Shown here piece by piece: positions 7,707-16,035 of a stretch of DNA of 21,053 bases. Source of the DNA: Bacillota bacterium (GTDB taxonomy: Bacteria; Bacillota; Clostridia; Peptostreptococcales; Anaerovoracaceae); the NCBI GenBank assembly GCA_017534025.1, contig JAFWDF010000025.1, positions 1-21,053 on the forward strand, written 5' to 3'. Under the pieces are notes generated by a model. That model saw only the letters and a list, made by a program, of their open reading frames with translations, was not told where the DNA came from and ran no database searches. The stretch's first letter is position 1, and each line of letters begins with the position of its first letter. Position numbers and translations under genes: made by a program.

Positions 7707-8411
7707 TTACCATTCGATGGTCTCCACCGGAACCGGTGATTCATTATAATAATTACGGCTCACACCGCCGCTGCGGATTTCGATGATATGGTCCGCCATC
7801 GGTGTAATGGCCGAGTTATGGGTAATGAGAATGACCGTCATGCCTTTGTTCCGGCAGGTATCCTGCAGAAGTTTCAGAATCTGCTTGCCGGTCTGATAAT
7901 CCAGTGCGCCGGTGGGTTCATCGCAGAGCAGCAGTTTCGGATTCTTTGCCAGCGCCCGGGCAATGGACACCCGCTGCTGTTCTCCGCCGGAAAGCTGGGC
8001 AGGAAAATTGTCTGCCCGGTCGGCCAGGCCCACTTCCTTCAGTACGGACAGGGGGTCCACCGGGTCCCGGCAAATCTCCACCGCCAGCTCCACATTTTCC
8101 TTTGCTGTCAGATTCTGCACCAGATTGTAGAACTGAAACACAAAACCGATATCGTCCCGGCGATACCGTGTCAGTTCCTTATTCCTGAACTGCGCGATGT
8201 CTTCTCCGTCCACCAGGACACTGCCCCCGGAAACGGAATCCATGCCGCCCAGAATATTCAGAATTGTCGTTTTGCCGGCTCCGCTGGGTCCGACAATCAC
8301 CACGAATTCCCCTTTTTCTATGGAAAAACTGATGTTGTCCACCGCGCGGATCTCCACCTCACCCATCTGATAAATCTTGCTGACATCCTTCAGCTCAACA
8401 AATCCCGCCAT
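7707..8411 (-). CDS. ABC transporter ATP-binding protein (LolD/MacB type)
   Basis: A 234-residue ATPase with Walker A GPSGAGKTT (41-49), Q-loop VFQFYNL (Q93), signature LSGGEQQR (140-147), Walker B LLLCDEP (160-166) and H-loop H198. The FYNLVQNLTAKENVELA segment is typical of the MacB/LolD/FtsE group that energises FtsX-fold permeases, and the matching permease follows directly. The ATG at 8411 is chosen because AGGAG lies 6 nt upstream; further upstream in-frame sequence overlaps proC. It starts 28 nt after the proC stop, so it probably shares the proline-operon transcript. Confidence 0.95.
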   Translation of the reverse strand: MAGFVELKDVSKIYQMGEVEIRAVDNISFSIEKGEFVVIVGPSGAGKTTILNILGGMDSVSGGSVLVDGEDIAQFRNKELTRYRRDDIGFVFQFYNLVQNLTAKENVELAVEICRDPVDPLSVLKEVGLADRADNFPAQLSGGEQQRVSIARALAKNPKLLLCDEPTGALDYQTGKQILKLLQDTCRNKGMTVILITHNSAITPMADHIIEIRSGGVSRNYYNESPVPVETIEW

Positions 8412-8439
8412 TGCAGACTCCTGTATCAAAGGCTGTTTC

Positions 8440-9231
8440 TTAAAGGTTCTTCGATTTCTCGCACGCAGCGATGACTGCCTCCATGACGCCGGTACGCAGG
8501 CCGCTGCGCTCCAGGATCCGGACGCCTTCAATGGTCGTCCCGCCCGGCGAACACACCGCATCCTTCAGGCTGCCCGGATGCTCGCCCGTTTCCAGCACCA
8601 TCCGCGCCGCGCCCAGAACGGTCTGAGCCGCGAATTCACAGGCCTGCTTGCGCGGGAGGCCGCAGTGTACTGCGCCGTCCGCCATCGCTTCAATCATCAT
8701 GTATACATAAGCCGGACCGCTTCCGGACAGGCCGGTCACGGCATCCATCATGGATTCCGGCACCTCTGTCACCCGGCTGATTCCGTCAAAAATGGCTTCC
8801 ACGGACAGATAATCCTCATCCGTCACGGCTTCGCTTCTGGAGAAGGCCGTCATACCGCTGCCCACCATGGCCGGGGTATTCGGCATGACGCGGACTATCT
8901 TCGCCGCCGTACTGCAGGACTGCTGCAGGGCTTCGATGGTCCAGCCCGCCGCAATGGAAACCAGCACCTTGTCTGCCGTAAACGCCGGTTCAATATCGTA
9001 CAGCACTTCCGCCACATTCTTCGGCTTTACCGCGATCACGACCACATCACTGGCCGCCGTCAGCGCCTCCGCGGACGCGCTGACCGTGATGCCCAGCTCC
9101 TCCGCCATGGCATTAATATATTCCGGATGATGCCCGCAGACACAGATATCCTTCGGATTGCCCCCGGCATTGATATAGCCTCTGAGAATTGCGCCGCCCA
9201 TATTGCCGACACCGATGATTCCTACTTTCAT
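8440..9231 (-). CDS. proC: pyrroline-5-carboxylate reductase
   Basis: This 263-residue enzyme carries out the last step of proline synthesis, NAD(P)H-dependent reduction of pyrroline-5-carboxylate to proline. The N-terminal Rossmann motif is GVGNMG (7-12). The C-terminal half has the family signature SGSGPAYVYMMIEAMADGA and PGGTTIEG. Length is normal. An excellent GGAGGTGA lies 5 nt before the ATG. It follows proB by 20 bp, so proB and proC are certainly co-transcribed. It ends 28 bp before the ABC ATPase. Confidence 0.97.
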   Translation of the reverse strand: MKVGIIGVGNMGGAILRGYINAGGNPKDICVCGHHPEYINAMAEELGITVSASAEALTAASDVVVIAVKPKNVAEVLYDIEPAFTADKVLVSIAAGWTIEALQQSCSTAAKIVRVMPNTPAMVGSGMTAFSRSEAVTDEDYLSVEAIFDGISRVTEVPESMMDAVTGLSGSGPAYVYMMIEAMADGAVHCGLPRKQACEFAAQTVLGAARMVLETGEHPGSLKDAVCSPGGTTIEGVRILERSGLRTGVMEAVIAACEKSKNL

Positions 9232-9251
9232 TCAAATCACCTCCGTATTTC

Positions 9252-10073
9252 CTAATGCCCGCTGGTGTGGAGCTCTTCGCCGGCGTAAAATACCGTCGCC
9301 GTTTCTTCTCCCCGCATCAGCCGCCCCAGAATATCTTCCTTCCGGCTGTTCGTGATAATCATAGCTGTATCGTACTGGTTGACCATTTCCGCCGCGTGCA
9401 GCTTCGTCACCATGCCGCCCGTACCGAATTCGCTTTTGCCTTCCGTATCAATGGACTTGCGAAGCTCCTTCACATTGCTCACGGATTCGATCAGCACAGC
9501 GTCCTCATACTGGTGAGGATCCTTATCATACAGACCGTCGATGTCGCTCATGAGCACCAGCAGATCAGCCGCCCACAGATTGGCGGTCAGCGCGCTGAGC
9601 GTATCATTATCCCCGATCTTGATTTCATCTACGCTGACGCAGTCATTTTCATTAACAATCGGCACCACGCCTTCATCCACCAGGGTGAACAGCGTATTCC
9701 GCACATTCAGCTCCCGGTGCGGATCTTCAAAATCGCCCCGGGTCAGCAGCAGCTGTGCCACCACCAGATCATGTTCCGCGAACAGTTCCTTGTACGCGTT
9801 CATCAGCTCCACCTGCCCGATGGCGCAGAGGGCCTGCTTGTAATTAATATTATGCCGGCGGCTCCACTTGCGAATGGCGCCTACGCCGCAGCTGCCCGCG
9901 CCGGAGGATACCACCACGACCCGCTTTCCGCTGCGGATCAGTTCAATAATCTGCGCCACGATCGGACGCATCGCTTCCTTGTTCACCAGCCCGTTCGCAT
10001 CGGAAATGGTATTGCTTCCCAGCTTCACCACAATCTTCCGGGCGGACCGGAGCGCTTCACTTGCTGTCTTCAC
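9252..10073 (-). CDS. proB: glutamate 5-kinase, short form without PUA domain
   Basis: This 273-residue amino-acid kinase phosphorylates glutamate, the first step of proline synthesis. Motifs: KLGSN near the N terminus, VSSGAGSCGVGA, NENDCVSVDEIKIGDND (substrate and metal site), LVLMSDIDGLYDKDP, and GTGGMVTKLHAAEM. The protein ends after the kinase domain and lacks the C-terminal PUA domain of about 90 residues found in E. coli-type ProB; such short forms are known in some bacteria. The start codon is GTG, with AGGA 8 nt upstream. Feedback inhibition by proline is expected from the family but not visible. It is separated from proA by purB, which is unusual. Confidence 0.96.
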   Translation of the reverse strand: MKTASEALRSARKIVVKLGSNTISDANGLVNKEAMRPIVAQIIELIRSGKRVVVVSSGAGSCGVGAIRKWSRRHNINYKQALCAIGQVELMNAYKELFAEHDLVVAQLLLTRGDFEDPHRELNVRNTLFTLVDEGVVPIVNENDCVSVDEIKIGDNDTLSALTANLWAADLLVLMSDIDGLYDKDPHQYEDAVLIESVSNVKELRKSIDTEGKSEFGTGGMVTKLHAAEMVNQYDTAMIITNSRKEDILGRLMRGEETATVFYAGEELHTSGH

Positions 10074-10097
10074 TTGCCCTGTCCTTTCAGACCGGCA

Positions 10098-10122
10098 CAG
10101 CCGGAAAAACCGTCCCCGGCTG
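10098..10122 (-). other. hairpin in the purB-proB gap
   Basis: In the 71-bp gap between purB and proB, CAGCCGG (10098-10104) can pair with CCGGCTG (10116-10122) around an 11-nt loop. No U-run follows on the minus strand, so it is not a standard terminator. It might modulate read-through or mRNA stability between purB and proBC. Confidence 0.3.
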
Positions 10123-10144
10123 CACCGCCTGCGACCCTCACGTA

Positions 10145-11578
10145 TTACACGATGAGTTCCGCGTCGTTACCAAGAAATTCCCTGTTTTCTTCCAGAATCG
10201 GTTTAATGAATTCGTCCACGAATTCCGTCACCTGCTGCGCAGAGCGGCCGATATAATCGGAAGGCTCCGTCAGTCCTGCCACATCCTCTTCTCCCAGGCC
10301 GAACATCGGGTCGCCCGCGATCCGCGCCAGCAGATCGTTCTCTTTTCCGAATTCCTTGACCTGGCGGCCGGCTTCCATGGAATGCTGCCGGATCTCTTCG
10401 TGCAGTTCCTGACGGTCACCGCCTTTCTTGACGGCTTCCATAATAATATTCTCCGTCGCCATGAACGGGATTTCGCTCATGACATGTTTGCGGATTACTT
10501 CCTTGTATACAACCAGGCCGGAGCATACATTGGTCGCAATGTCCAGGATGGCATCGATGGCCATGAAGCTCTCCGGCAGGATCAGGCGGCGATTGGCGGA
10601 ATCGTCCAGGGTCCGTTCGAACCACTGGGTGGATGCCGTCATGGCAGCCGACATGGTATTGCTGATAACGTAACGGCTCAGCGACGCGATTCTCTCACTG
10701 CGCATCGGGTTGCGCTTGTAGGCCATTGCCGAAGAACCGATCTGTTTCTTTTCAAATGGTTCCTCTACTTCCTTCAGATGCTGCAGCAGACGGATGTCGT
10801 TGGTCATCTTGTGCGCGCTTTCCGCGATGCCTGCCAGTACGGACAGCACCTTGTAGTCGATCTTTCTGGAATAGGTCTGGCCGGATACCGGAATGGAACG
10901 GCGGAAGCCCATTTTCTCCACGACTTTCTGGTCCAGTGCTTTTACACGGTCATGATCGCCGTCGAACAGGTCCAGGAAACTGGCCTGGGTTCCGGTCGTG
11001 CCCTTCACGCCCAGCAGCATCAGGCTGTCAATCAGATCGCAGACATCCAGATAGTCGAAATAGAAATCCTGCATCCAGAGTGTCGCCCGTTTGCCGACAG
11101 TCGTCAGCTGTGCCGGCTGGAAATGGGTGAATCCCAGAGTCGGCACGTCTTTGTTTTCTACCGCGAACGAAGCCATTCTCGACAGCAGATCCGCCAGCTT
11201 ATGCTTGACGATGATCAGCGCCTGCTTCATCTGAATTACATCTGTGTTATCCCCGACATATGCGCTGGTGGCGCCCAGATGAATGATACCCTTGGCTTTC
11301 GGGCACTGCACGCCGTACGCGTAAACGTGCGCCATGACGTCATGGCGTACTTCCTTCTCCCTGGCCTGCGCAACATCATAGTTAATATCATCGACATGCG
11401 CTTTCAGCTCTGCGATCTGTTCATCCGTGATATCCAGACCGAGTTCCTGTTCCGCCTCCGCCAGGGCGATCCACAGCCGGCGCCAGGTCGAAAACTTGGT
11501 ATCCGGCGAAAACACTCCGGACATTTCTTTACTGGTATATCTGGTGATCAGAGGATTTTCATAATTCGGTTTGCTCAT
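10145..11578 (-). CDS. purB: adenylosuccinate lyase
   Basis: A 477-residue enzyme of the fumarase/aspartase superfamily that acts twice in purine synthesis, splitting SAICAR and adenylosuccinate with release of fumarate. Visible motifs: HDVMAH (79-84), THFQPAQ (151-157; H152 the likely general acid), and the signature loop GSSAMAYKRNPMRSE (281-295) carrying the catalytic serine. Length and motif order fit the family. AGGAGA lies 7 nt before ATG. It sits 14 bp after proA and 71 bp before proB, with no other purine gene in view, so the cluster mixes two pathways. Confidence 0.97.
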   Translation of the reverse strand: MSKPNYENPLITRYTSKEMSGVFSPDTKFSTWRRLWIALAEAEQELGLDITDEQIAELKAHVDDINYDVAQAREKEVRHDVMAHVYAYGVQCPKAKGIIHLGATSAYVGDNTDVIQMKQALIIVKHKLADLLSRMASFAVENKDVPTLGFTHFQPAQLTTVGKRATLWMQDFYFDYLDVCDLIDSLMLLGVKGTTGTQASFLDLFDGDHDRVKALDQKVVEKMGFRRSIPVSGQTYSRKIDYKVLSVLAGIAESAHKMTNDIRLLQHLKEVEEPFEKKQIGSSAMAYKRNPMRSERIASLSRYVISNTMSAAMTASTQWFERTLDDSANRRLILPESFMAIDAILDIATNVCSGLVVYKEVIRKHVMSEIPFMATENIIMEAVKKGGDRQELHEEIRQHSMEAGRQVKEFGKENDLLARIAGDPMFGLGEEDVAGLTEPSDYIGRSAQQVTEFVDEFIKPILEENREFLGNDAELIV

Positions 11579-11592
11579 TTTCCACTCTCCTG

Positions 11593-12873
11593 TTACATTA
11601 ATTCCTTAAAATGGAAGCTCTTTTTGCCGGATGCATAGTCCCCGACAATCTGTCCGCTCCCGTAAATTCTGTACTTGTAAGTCACCAGACCCTCCAGTCC
11701 TACCGGACCGCGGGCATGAATCTTGCCGGTGCTGATGCCGACTTCCGCGCCGAAGCCGTAACGGAATCCGTCCGCGAACCGGGTGGAGCAGTTTCTGTAC
11801 ACACCCGCGGAATCCACCAGCTGCATGAAGCGTTCCGCCGCTTCGTCATCATCTGTAATAATGGCATCGGTATGATGGGATCCGTACTTGTTGATATGAT
11901 CGATGGCTTCCTCCAGACTGTCCACGATTTTGGCAGAGATGATGTGGTCCAGATATTCCGTATGGAAATCCTCTTCCTCCGCCGGCACACAGTCCACAAT
12001 GGCCTGCACGTCTTCCGTGCCCCGCAGCTCTACCTGATTGGCCCGGAACGTCTCCTGCACAGCCGGCAGCAGACGGTCGGCAATATCCCTGTGCACGAGC
12101 AGGGTCTCGGCTGCGTTGCAGGCAGCCGGATACTGGGTTTTGGCATCCAGGATAACCGGCACAGCAAGATCGATATCGGCTGCGGCATCCACATAAATAT
12201 GGCAGATGCCGTCGGCGTGACCCATAACCGGAATTTTGGTATTGTCCATGATATGTTTCACAAATTCATTGGAACCGCGCGGGATCAGCAGATCGATGGC
12301 ATCGTCGCACTTCAGCAGTTCATCGATGTCATCATGTGTTTCTGCCAGCATCATGCAGCCTTCCGGCAGGCCGGCGGCCACTGCTGCATCATAAATAACG
12401 GAGAACAATTTCCGGTTGGTGTTTTTCGCTTCGCTGCCGCCCTTCAGCACGGCACAATTGCCGCTCTTCAGGCAGAGCGTGGAAACCTGCACCATGGCGT
12501 CCGGCCTTGCTTCAAAGATGACACCGATGACACCGATCGGCACGGTCCGTCTTTCCAGAATCAGGCCCTCGTCCATTTCCCTGCGGAAATGAATCCGGTC
12601 CAGCGGATCCGGGAGACCGATCAGTTCTTCGATTCCGCTCTGCACATCCTGTATCTTCGCGTCATCGAACTTCAGTCTCTTCAGAACCGGAGCGGGTATG
12701 CCCTTTTCTTTTGCCGCCGCCAGATCGGCTTCGTTCGCCTCCAGTATTTCTGCTTTATGTTCCGTAATCGCGTCCGAAACTGCCCGCAGCGCCGCATTTC
12801 TCAGTTCTTCTCCCGATGCCGCCATATGCGGGCAGACCTGCTTCATCCGAAGCGCTCTTTCTCTGATCTCCAT
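11593..12873 (-). CDS. proA: glutamate-5-semialdehyde dehydrogenase (gamma-glutamyl phosphate reductase)
   Basis: This 426-residue enzyme of the aldehyde dehydrogenase superfamily carries out NADPH-dependent reduction of glutamyl-5-phosphate to the semialdehyde, the second step of proline synthesis. Motifs: VPIGVIGVIFEARPDA (111-126), LKSGNCAVLKGGSEA (135-149), IPRGSNEFV (197-205), and QYPAACNAAETLLVH with catalytic C252. Length is normal. AAGGAA lies about 8 nt before ATG. The 83-bp gap upstream holds an extended -10 candidate, so proA may have its own promoter besides read-through from the nuclease gene. Confidence 0.97.
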   Translation of the reverse strand: MEIRERALRMKQVCPHMAASGEELRNAALRAVSDAITEHKAEILEANEADLAAAKEKGIPAPVLKRLKFDDAKIQDVQSGIEELIGLPDPLDRIHFRREMDEGLILERRTVPIGVIGVIFEARPDAMVQVSTLCLKSGNCAVLKGGSEAKNTNRKLFSVIYDAAVAAGLPEGCMMLAETHDDIDELLKCDDAIDLLIPRGSNEFVKHIMDNTKIPVMGHADGICHIYVDAAADIDLAVPVILDAKTQYPAACNAAETLLVHRDIADRLLPAVQETFRANQVELRGTEDVQAIVDCVPAEEEDFHTEYLDHIISAKIVDSLEEAIDHINKYGSHHTDAIITDDDEAAERFMQLVDSAGVYRNCSTRFADGFRYGFGAEVGISTGKIHARGPVGLEGLVTYKYRIYGSGQIVGDYASGKKSFHFKELM

Positions 12874-12896
12874 TCCACAATTCCTTTCTGTTTTTC

Positions 12897-12905
12897 TTTA
12901 TACCA
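12897..12905 (-). promoter_or_regulatory. possible extended -10 promoter for proA
   Basis: On the minus strand TGGTATAAA matches the extended -10 pattern TGnTATAAT, placing the start about 18 nt before the proA ATG. No convincing -35 is seen at 17 bp. Immediately upstream are tandem ATGAGC units (within 12921-12936). No room exists for a T-box or riboswitch. Confidence 0.4.
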
Positions 12906-12956
12906 ATCGCATTGCTCTCATCATGCTCATGCTCATTAATAACCCGGTCAGCCTCT

Positions 12957-13964
12957 TCACTGCAGCACAGCCGCTGCTATGCACGCCAGCAGCTGGTTGA
13001 TTTCATGATACATCACACGGCCGCTTTTGTCTTTCACAATCAGATATCCGCTTTCGTATCCGCCCAGCTCCCGGATTGCCCCGTCGTCTATGCCCATCCG
13101 GCGCACATCGGCTACCAGATAGCCATCCACCTGTTCCAGCTGCACCTGAATCTCTGCAGTTCGCTTTCTTCTTGAGACCTGCAGATTCACACATTCTCCG
13201 TAATGGGAATAATCGGCAACCGGCCCTGAAAAAAGACCTTTTGCTTTTATTTCATTTTTCCCGACAGAAGTACCTGTAATAATCATTCTGCGGTCCCCGG
13301 CCGTCAGCGGCACGCCTTCGGAAAACAGAATCTTATGAAGGTCCAGATTCCGGATTATCCGCATCATGTCCGACAGGAGCACCACATCGTCCCGGTTATG
13401 AAGGATGATGTCATCCGCCATCTGTTCTTTCTGCAGCGGCATCCCGCTGCTCTGCATGCGCAGGTAATACTCTGCGGTATCCTTCCCGGAGATGCGGTCT
13501 TTCCGCTCCACGGAATCGCCCAGATAGGCTTCCACCGTCTTCTGTTTCAGATCCGGCAGCAGCTTTTTCAGGTGCGAATGGTTCCGGATCACCCTGTACA
13601 TATCCAGAGAATACATTTTTTCCAGAGGACCGGAATCCAGTCCGTACTTTTTCATGCGTTTGGACAGAAACGGAATATCGAAGGAATCCCCGTTGTACGT
13701 AACGATGACATCGTATTCCGCCAGGGCACTGCTATACTGTTTCAGCAGCGCTGCCTCCTCCTCCTGGGATTCGGCAAAGAACTGCCTGACTATGCGGTCG
13801 CCGCCTTCTTCTGCGATAAGGCCTCCCAGAAATACGAAACTGTTTTTCGGTGAAAGACCGGTCGATTCAATATCCGCGACAACGATTCGATAGCCTCCGA
13901 AATACTCGGAAAAAATTCGCGAATTATAAAATGGTCCTTTCAGGTGTTCTTCTATTATACGCAT
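12957..13964 (-). CDS. RNase H-fold (DEDD) exonuclease-like protein, YprB family
   Basis: This 335-residue protein has DEDD-type 3'-5' exonuclease motifs: ExoI ADIESTG with D31 and E33; ExoII TYNGDSFDIPFL with D96; and ExoIII HNRDDVVLL with D193. These place it with YprB-like 'ribonuclease H-like domain' proteins of Firmicutes. Residues after about 230 form a variable C-terminal part. DEDDy enzymes have Tyr four residues before the last Asp, whereas here it is His (H189). ATG at 13964 is preceded by AAAGGAG with a 6-nt spacer. It lies 40 bp after the YbjN-like gene. The substrate (DNA or RNA) is unknown. Confidence 0.85.
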   Translation of the reverse strand: MRIIEEHLKGPFYNSRIFSEYFGGYRIVVADIESTGLSPKNSFVFLGGLIAEEGGDRIVRQFFAESQEEEAALLKQYSSALAEYDVIVTYNGDSFDIPFLSKRMKKYGLDSGPLEKMYSLDMYRVIRNHSHLKKLLPDLKQKTVEAYLGDSVERKDRISGKDTAEYYLRMQSSGMPLQKEQMADDIILHNRDDVVLLSDMMRIIRNLDLHKILFSEGVPLTAGDRRMIITGTSVGKNEIKAKGLFSGPVADYSHYGECVNLQVSRRKRTAEIQVQLEQVDGYLVADVRRMGIDDGAIRELGGYESGYLIVKDKSGRVMYHEINQLLACIAAAVLQ

Positions 13965-14004
13965 CCTTTTCTCCTTTCCAACTCCGTGCTTCTCCGGGGT
14001 TTTT

Positions 14005-14469
14005 CTATAAAAAACTTTCCGCTTTCTGCAGCTCGGTCTCCGCGTCGGACCAGCCTTCGGAAATAGCCGCAATGCCGTTTCCGTACCGTTCATACATCAT
14101 CGGCGGCAGCAGCAGACTGCGTACAATGGTTTCTTCGCTCAGATCCGTTTCTCCGCCGAAGCGGACATATGTCTTGTAGCGGATCTCTCCGCTCTTCAGA
14201 TCCATTTCAAAATTGCCGTTTTTCATTCCGTAGTTGACCATGGTAAGATACCGCAGCATTTCACAGACATTCTCTCCGGCGGTTACCGGCGACATGCCAT
14301 AAACCAGATAATCCTCTTCTGAAAATTCCAGCAGAATTCCCATATTACCCAGTTCGCTCCGGATCTCGATTCCCAGCATGATCATGTTCTGCTCAGGGAA
14401 AGGACGCGCATTCCATCCCAGACTTTCGATGCAGGCATTCACACGCTCGATCACTTTTTTCATTTCCAT
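14005..14469 (-). CDS. YbjN-like domain protein
   Basis: A 154-residue soluble protein with no signal or TM segment. It shows the alternating helix/strand pattern of the YbjN/CesT-like fold: MKKVIERVNACIESLGW, then strand-rich EFSEEDYLVYGMSPV, LRYLTMVNYGMKNGNFEMDLKSGEIRYKTYV, and an acidic C-terminal helix. YbjN proteins are small chaperone-like or regulatory proteins with no assigned enzymatic role. AGGAGG lies 5 nt before ATG. I found no clear promoter in the AT-rich gap upstream. It opens the series leading to the nuclease gene and proA. The family call rests on pattern and length only. Confidence 0.65.
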   Translation of the reverse strand: MEMKKVIERVNACIESLGWNARPFPEQNMIMLGIEIRSELGNMGILLEFSEEDYLVYGMSPVTAGENVCEMLRYLTMVNYGMKNGNFEMDLKSGEIRYKTYVRFGGETDLSEETIVRSLLLPPMMYERYGNGIAAISEGWSDAETELQKAESFL

Positions 14470-14587
14470 AAAAACCTCCTGCTTGCAAGAAGTACTCTAT
14501 TTTCATTGAATTTACATCGCAGCTGTCTATAGAACGTAAAAACAGAACACGTATATTTTAACATTAATCAAGGCTTCCGTCTGCCGT

Positions 14588-14629
14588 AAAAACAAAACTG
14601 CCGGCGTTTCGCAAAAAGAACACCGGCAG
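14588..14629 (-). terminator. intrinsic terminator of the thrC operon
   Basis: On the minus strand an 11-bp stem CTGCCGGTGTT/AACGCCGGCAG (one U.G pair) with a 10-nt loop is followed by TTTTGTTTTT. It lies 35 bp after the Nudix stop codon. A second small hairpin (CGCCGC/GCGGCG, 14641-14658) lies between the stop codon and the terminator. Confidence 0.88.
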
Positions 14630-14663
14630 CCGGAGCGCAGCGCCGCTCCCTTGCGGCGTCAGA

Positions 14664-15317
14664 TTATCTGTACTGTTCAATGTACGGGCGGACGTATTCC
14701 TTAATAAACGGGTACACCAGATTCAGGAAACTGTCATGTTCGCTGAACTGGTCCCGGGAAGCGAAAAACTTTTCATGCAGCATGGGACCGGTGCGGATGG
14801 CCGGAATCACTTCAATCATATCCCGTGTTCCCTCGCACATTTCCCGGTACTCCTCCATGTCTGCGGACACCATATAGCTCACTTCATGACCCGGCCGGAA
14901 CGGCGGATCCCCCTGAATACTCAGAAAGAGATTGGCAATTTCCTTATCATGGCCGGCGTCCTCCCGGTATCGGCCGATTTCAATGAGTTCCTCCGGACGG
15001 ATAATGATACCGGTTTCCTCCCGGATTTCCCGGACCATGGCGACCCGGGGTTCCTCCCCCGCGGTAATATGTCCTCCGGACGTAATATCATATTTCCCCG
15101 GATGGCTTTTTTTCTCATAAGAACGGCGCTGTAAAAACAGACGCACGCTGCCCTGCCGGACACCGATGATCCAGCAGTGGCAGACCTGGTGCCACATGGA
15201 ATTGCGATGTACATAGGAGCGCGGGAAATCGCCGATGGGGTGCATCGACTCATCATAAGCCGTGATCATTTCCTGCGTCCGGGTTTTCTTTTGTCTCCGC
15301 TTCATGTTCGATCCCAT
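14664..15317 (-). CDS. Nudix hydrolase
   Basis: A 217-residue protein with a full Nudix box from G82 to I104: GHITAGE then REIREETGI, with E100 and E101 as metal ligands. The preceding MITAYDESMHPIGDFPRS...HVCHCWI-type segment resembles the isopentenyl-diphosphate isomerase/YfcD-like Nudix branch, which hydrolyses or isomerises a pyrophosphate-linked substrate. The start at 15317 has GGAG 8 nt upstream and lies 22 bp after the preceding gene; ATGs at 15305 and 15269 are possible alternatives. It is the last gene of the thrC operon, closed by the terminator at 14588-14629. The substrate cannot be inferred. Confidence 0.88.
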   Translation of the reverse strand: MGSNMKRRQKKTRTQEMITAYDESMHPIGDFPRSYVHRNSMWHQVCHCWIIGVRQGSVRLFLQRRSYEKKSHPGKYDITSGGHITAGEEPRVAMVREIREETGIIIRPEELIEIGRYREDAGHDKEIANLFLSIQGDPPFRPGHEVSYMVSADMEEYREMCEGTRDMIEVIPAIRTGPMLHEKFFASRDQFSEHDSFLNLVYPFIKEYVRPYIEQYR

Positions 15318-15339
15318 GAGGCACACTCCGTTCCTGGGC

Positions 15340-16035
15340 TCAGCCCTCAGCCGGGGCTTCTTCTGCAGCAGCCTCTTCAGCAGCTGCATCCGCTGCTTCT
15401 GCTGCTTCGCTGTCTGCCTCTGCCGGTTCTCCGGCATCCCCGCCGGCGTCCGCTGCAGCCTGCGGCTGTACATTTTCTCTGTGTACCCGCAGGGAAGCAA
15501 TAATGTTTTCCGCGATATTCCTGTTCTCTTCCGCCTCCGCTTCATTGGACGCCACCTGTACCGAAAGATACCCGGCATCCGTTTGCGCCGCGTAGCAGAA
15601 CATATGCAGAGGAATCCCGTCGGAAATGGCTGTATATTCGTAATAATAGCCGCTGATACCATCCACCGAAATAACCTCCGGCAGTGTGATCAGCTTGGTC
15701 TCGTCCGCCTGGTCACTGTTCCCTGCAACGTATACCAGATAATTGCTGATGTAACTGTCCAGCGTCATATCCGGGCCGTAATCATACGAGTCCAGAGACA
15801 CCAGAAGATACATGTCATCCCGTGAGGTCTTCGCCGAGATCAGCGTTGTGGAATTCGGCGCGTCACAGGAGTCCCAGTTCCGTGGTACCCCGATGGTATA
15901 CTCCCCGTTCCAGGAGGACAGCTTTCGTCCCATCACGGCATAATTGCCGGCCAGCAGCTGCGTCATCAGAAGGCCGAACAGCACCAGCACCAGCAGAAGG
16001 ATCAGAATGATCATCGTATATTTTTTCTTAAGCAT
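15340..16035 (-). CDS. membrane-anchored extracytoplasmic protein with Ala/Glu-rich tail
   Basis: A 231-residue protein: positively charged N terminus MLKKKY, one strong TM helix (8-29, signal anchor), an extracytoplasmic alpha/beta domain (about 40-187), and a 40-residue low-complexity tail of Ala, Glu and Asp (192-231). The domain layout (IGVPRNWD at the start, GYYYEYT in the middle, a final helix NIAENIIASLRV) resembles PsbP/DUF1795-like lipoprotein domains, but this is inference. No lipobox is seen. Its ATG overlaps the thrC stop as TAATG, with no good ribosome binding site of its own, implying translational coupling. I do not recognise a specific function. Confidence 0.75.
   Translation of the reverse strand: MLKKKYTMIILILLLVLVLFGLLMTQLLAGNYAVMGRKLSSWNGEYTIGVPRNWDSCDAPNSTTLISAKTSRDDMYLLVSLDSYDYGPDMTLDSYISNYLVYVAGNSDQADETKLITLPEVISVDGISGYYYEYTAISDGIPLHMFCYAAQTDAGYLSVQVASNEAEAEENRNIAENIIASLRVHRENVQPQAAADAGGDAGEPAEADSEAAEAADAAAEEAAAEEAPAEG

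Noticed and set aside
9252..10073. proB as a truncated pseudogene
   Set aside because: Only the optional PUA domain is missing; the whole kinase domain and its motifs are intact, as in other short ProB proteins.
10061..11638. A 525-codon plus-strand open frame opposite purB
   Set aside because: purB is unmistakable on the other strand; the frame covers it end to end and has no coding motif.
12874..12956. T-box or proline-responsive leader before proA
   Set aside because: The gap is only 83 bp, with no specifier stem or T-box sequence and no terminator hairpin.
15318..15662. N-terminal extension of the Nudix protein
   Set aside because: It lies in another frame over the anchored-protein gene; a good ribosome binding site supports the start at 15317.
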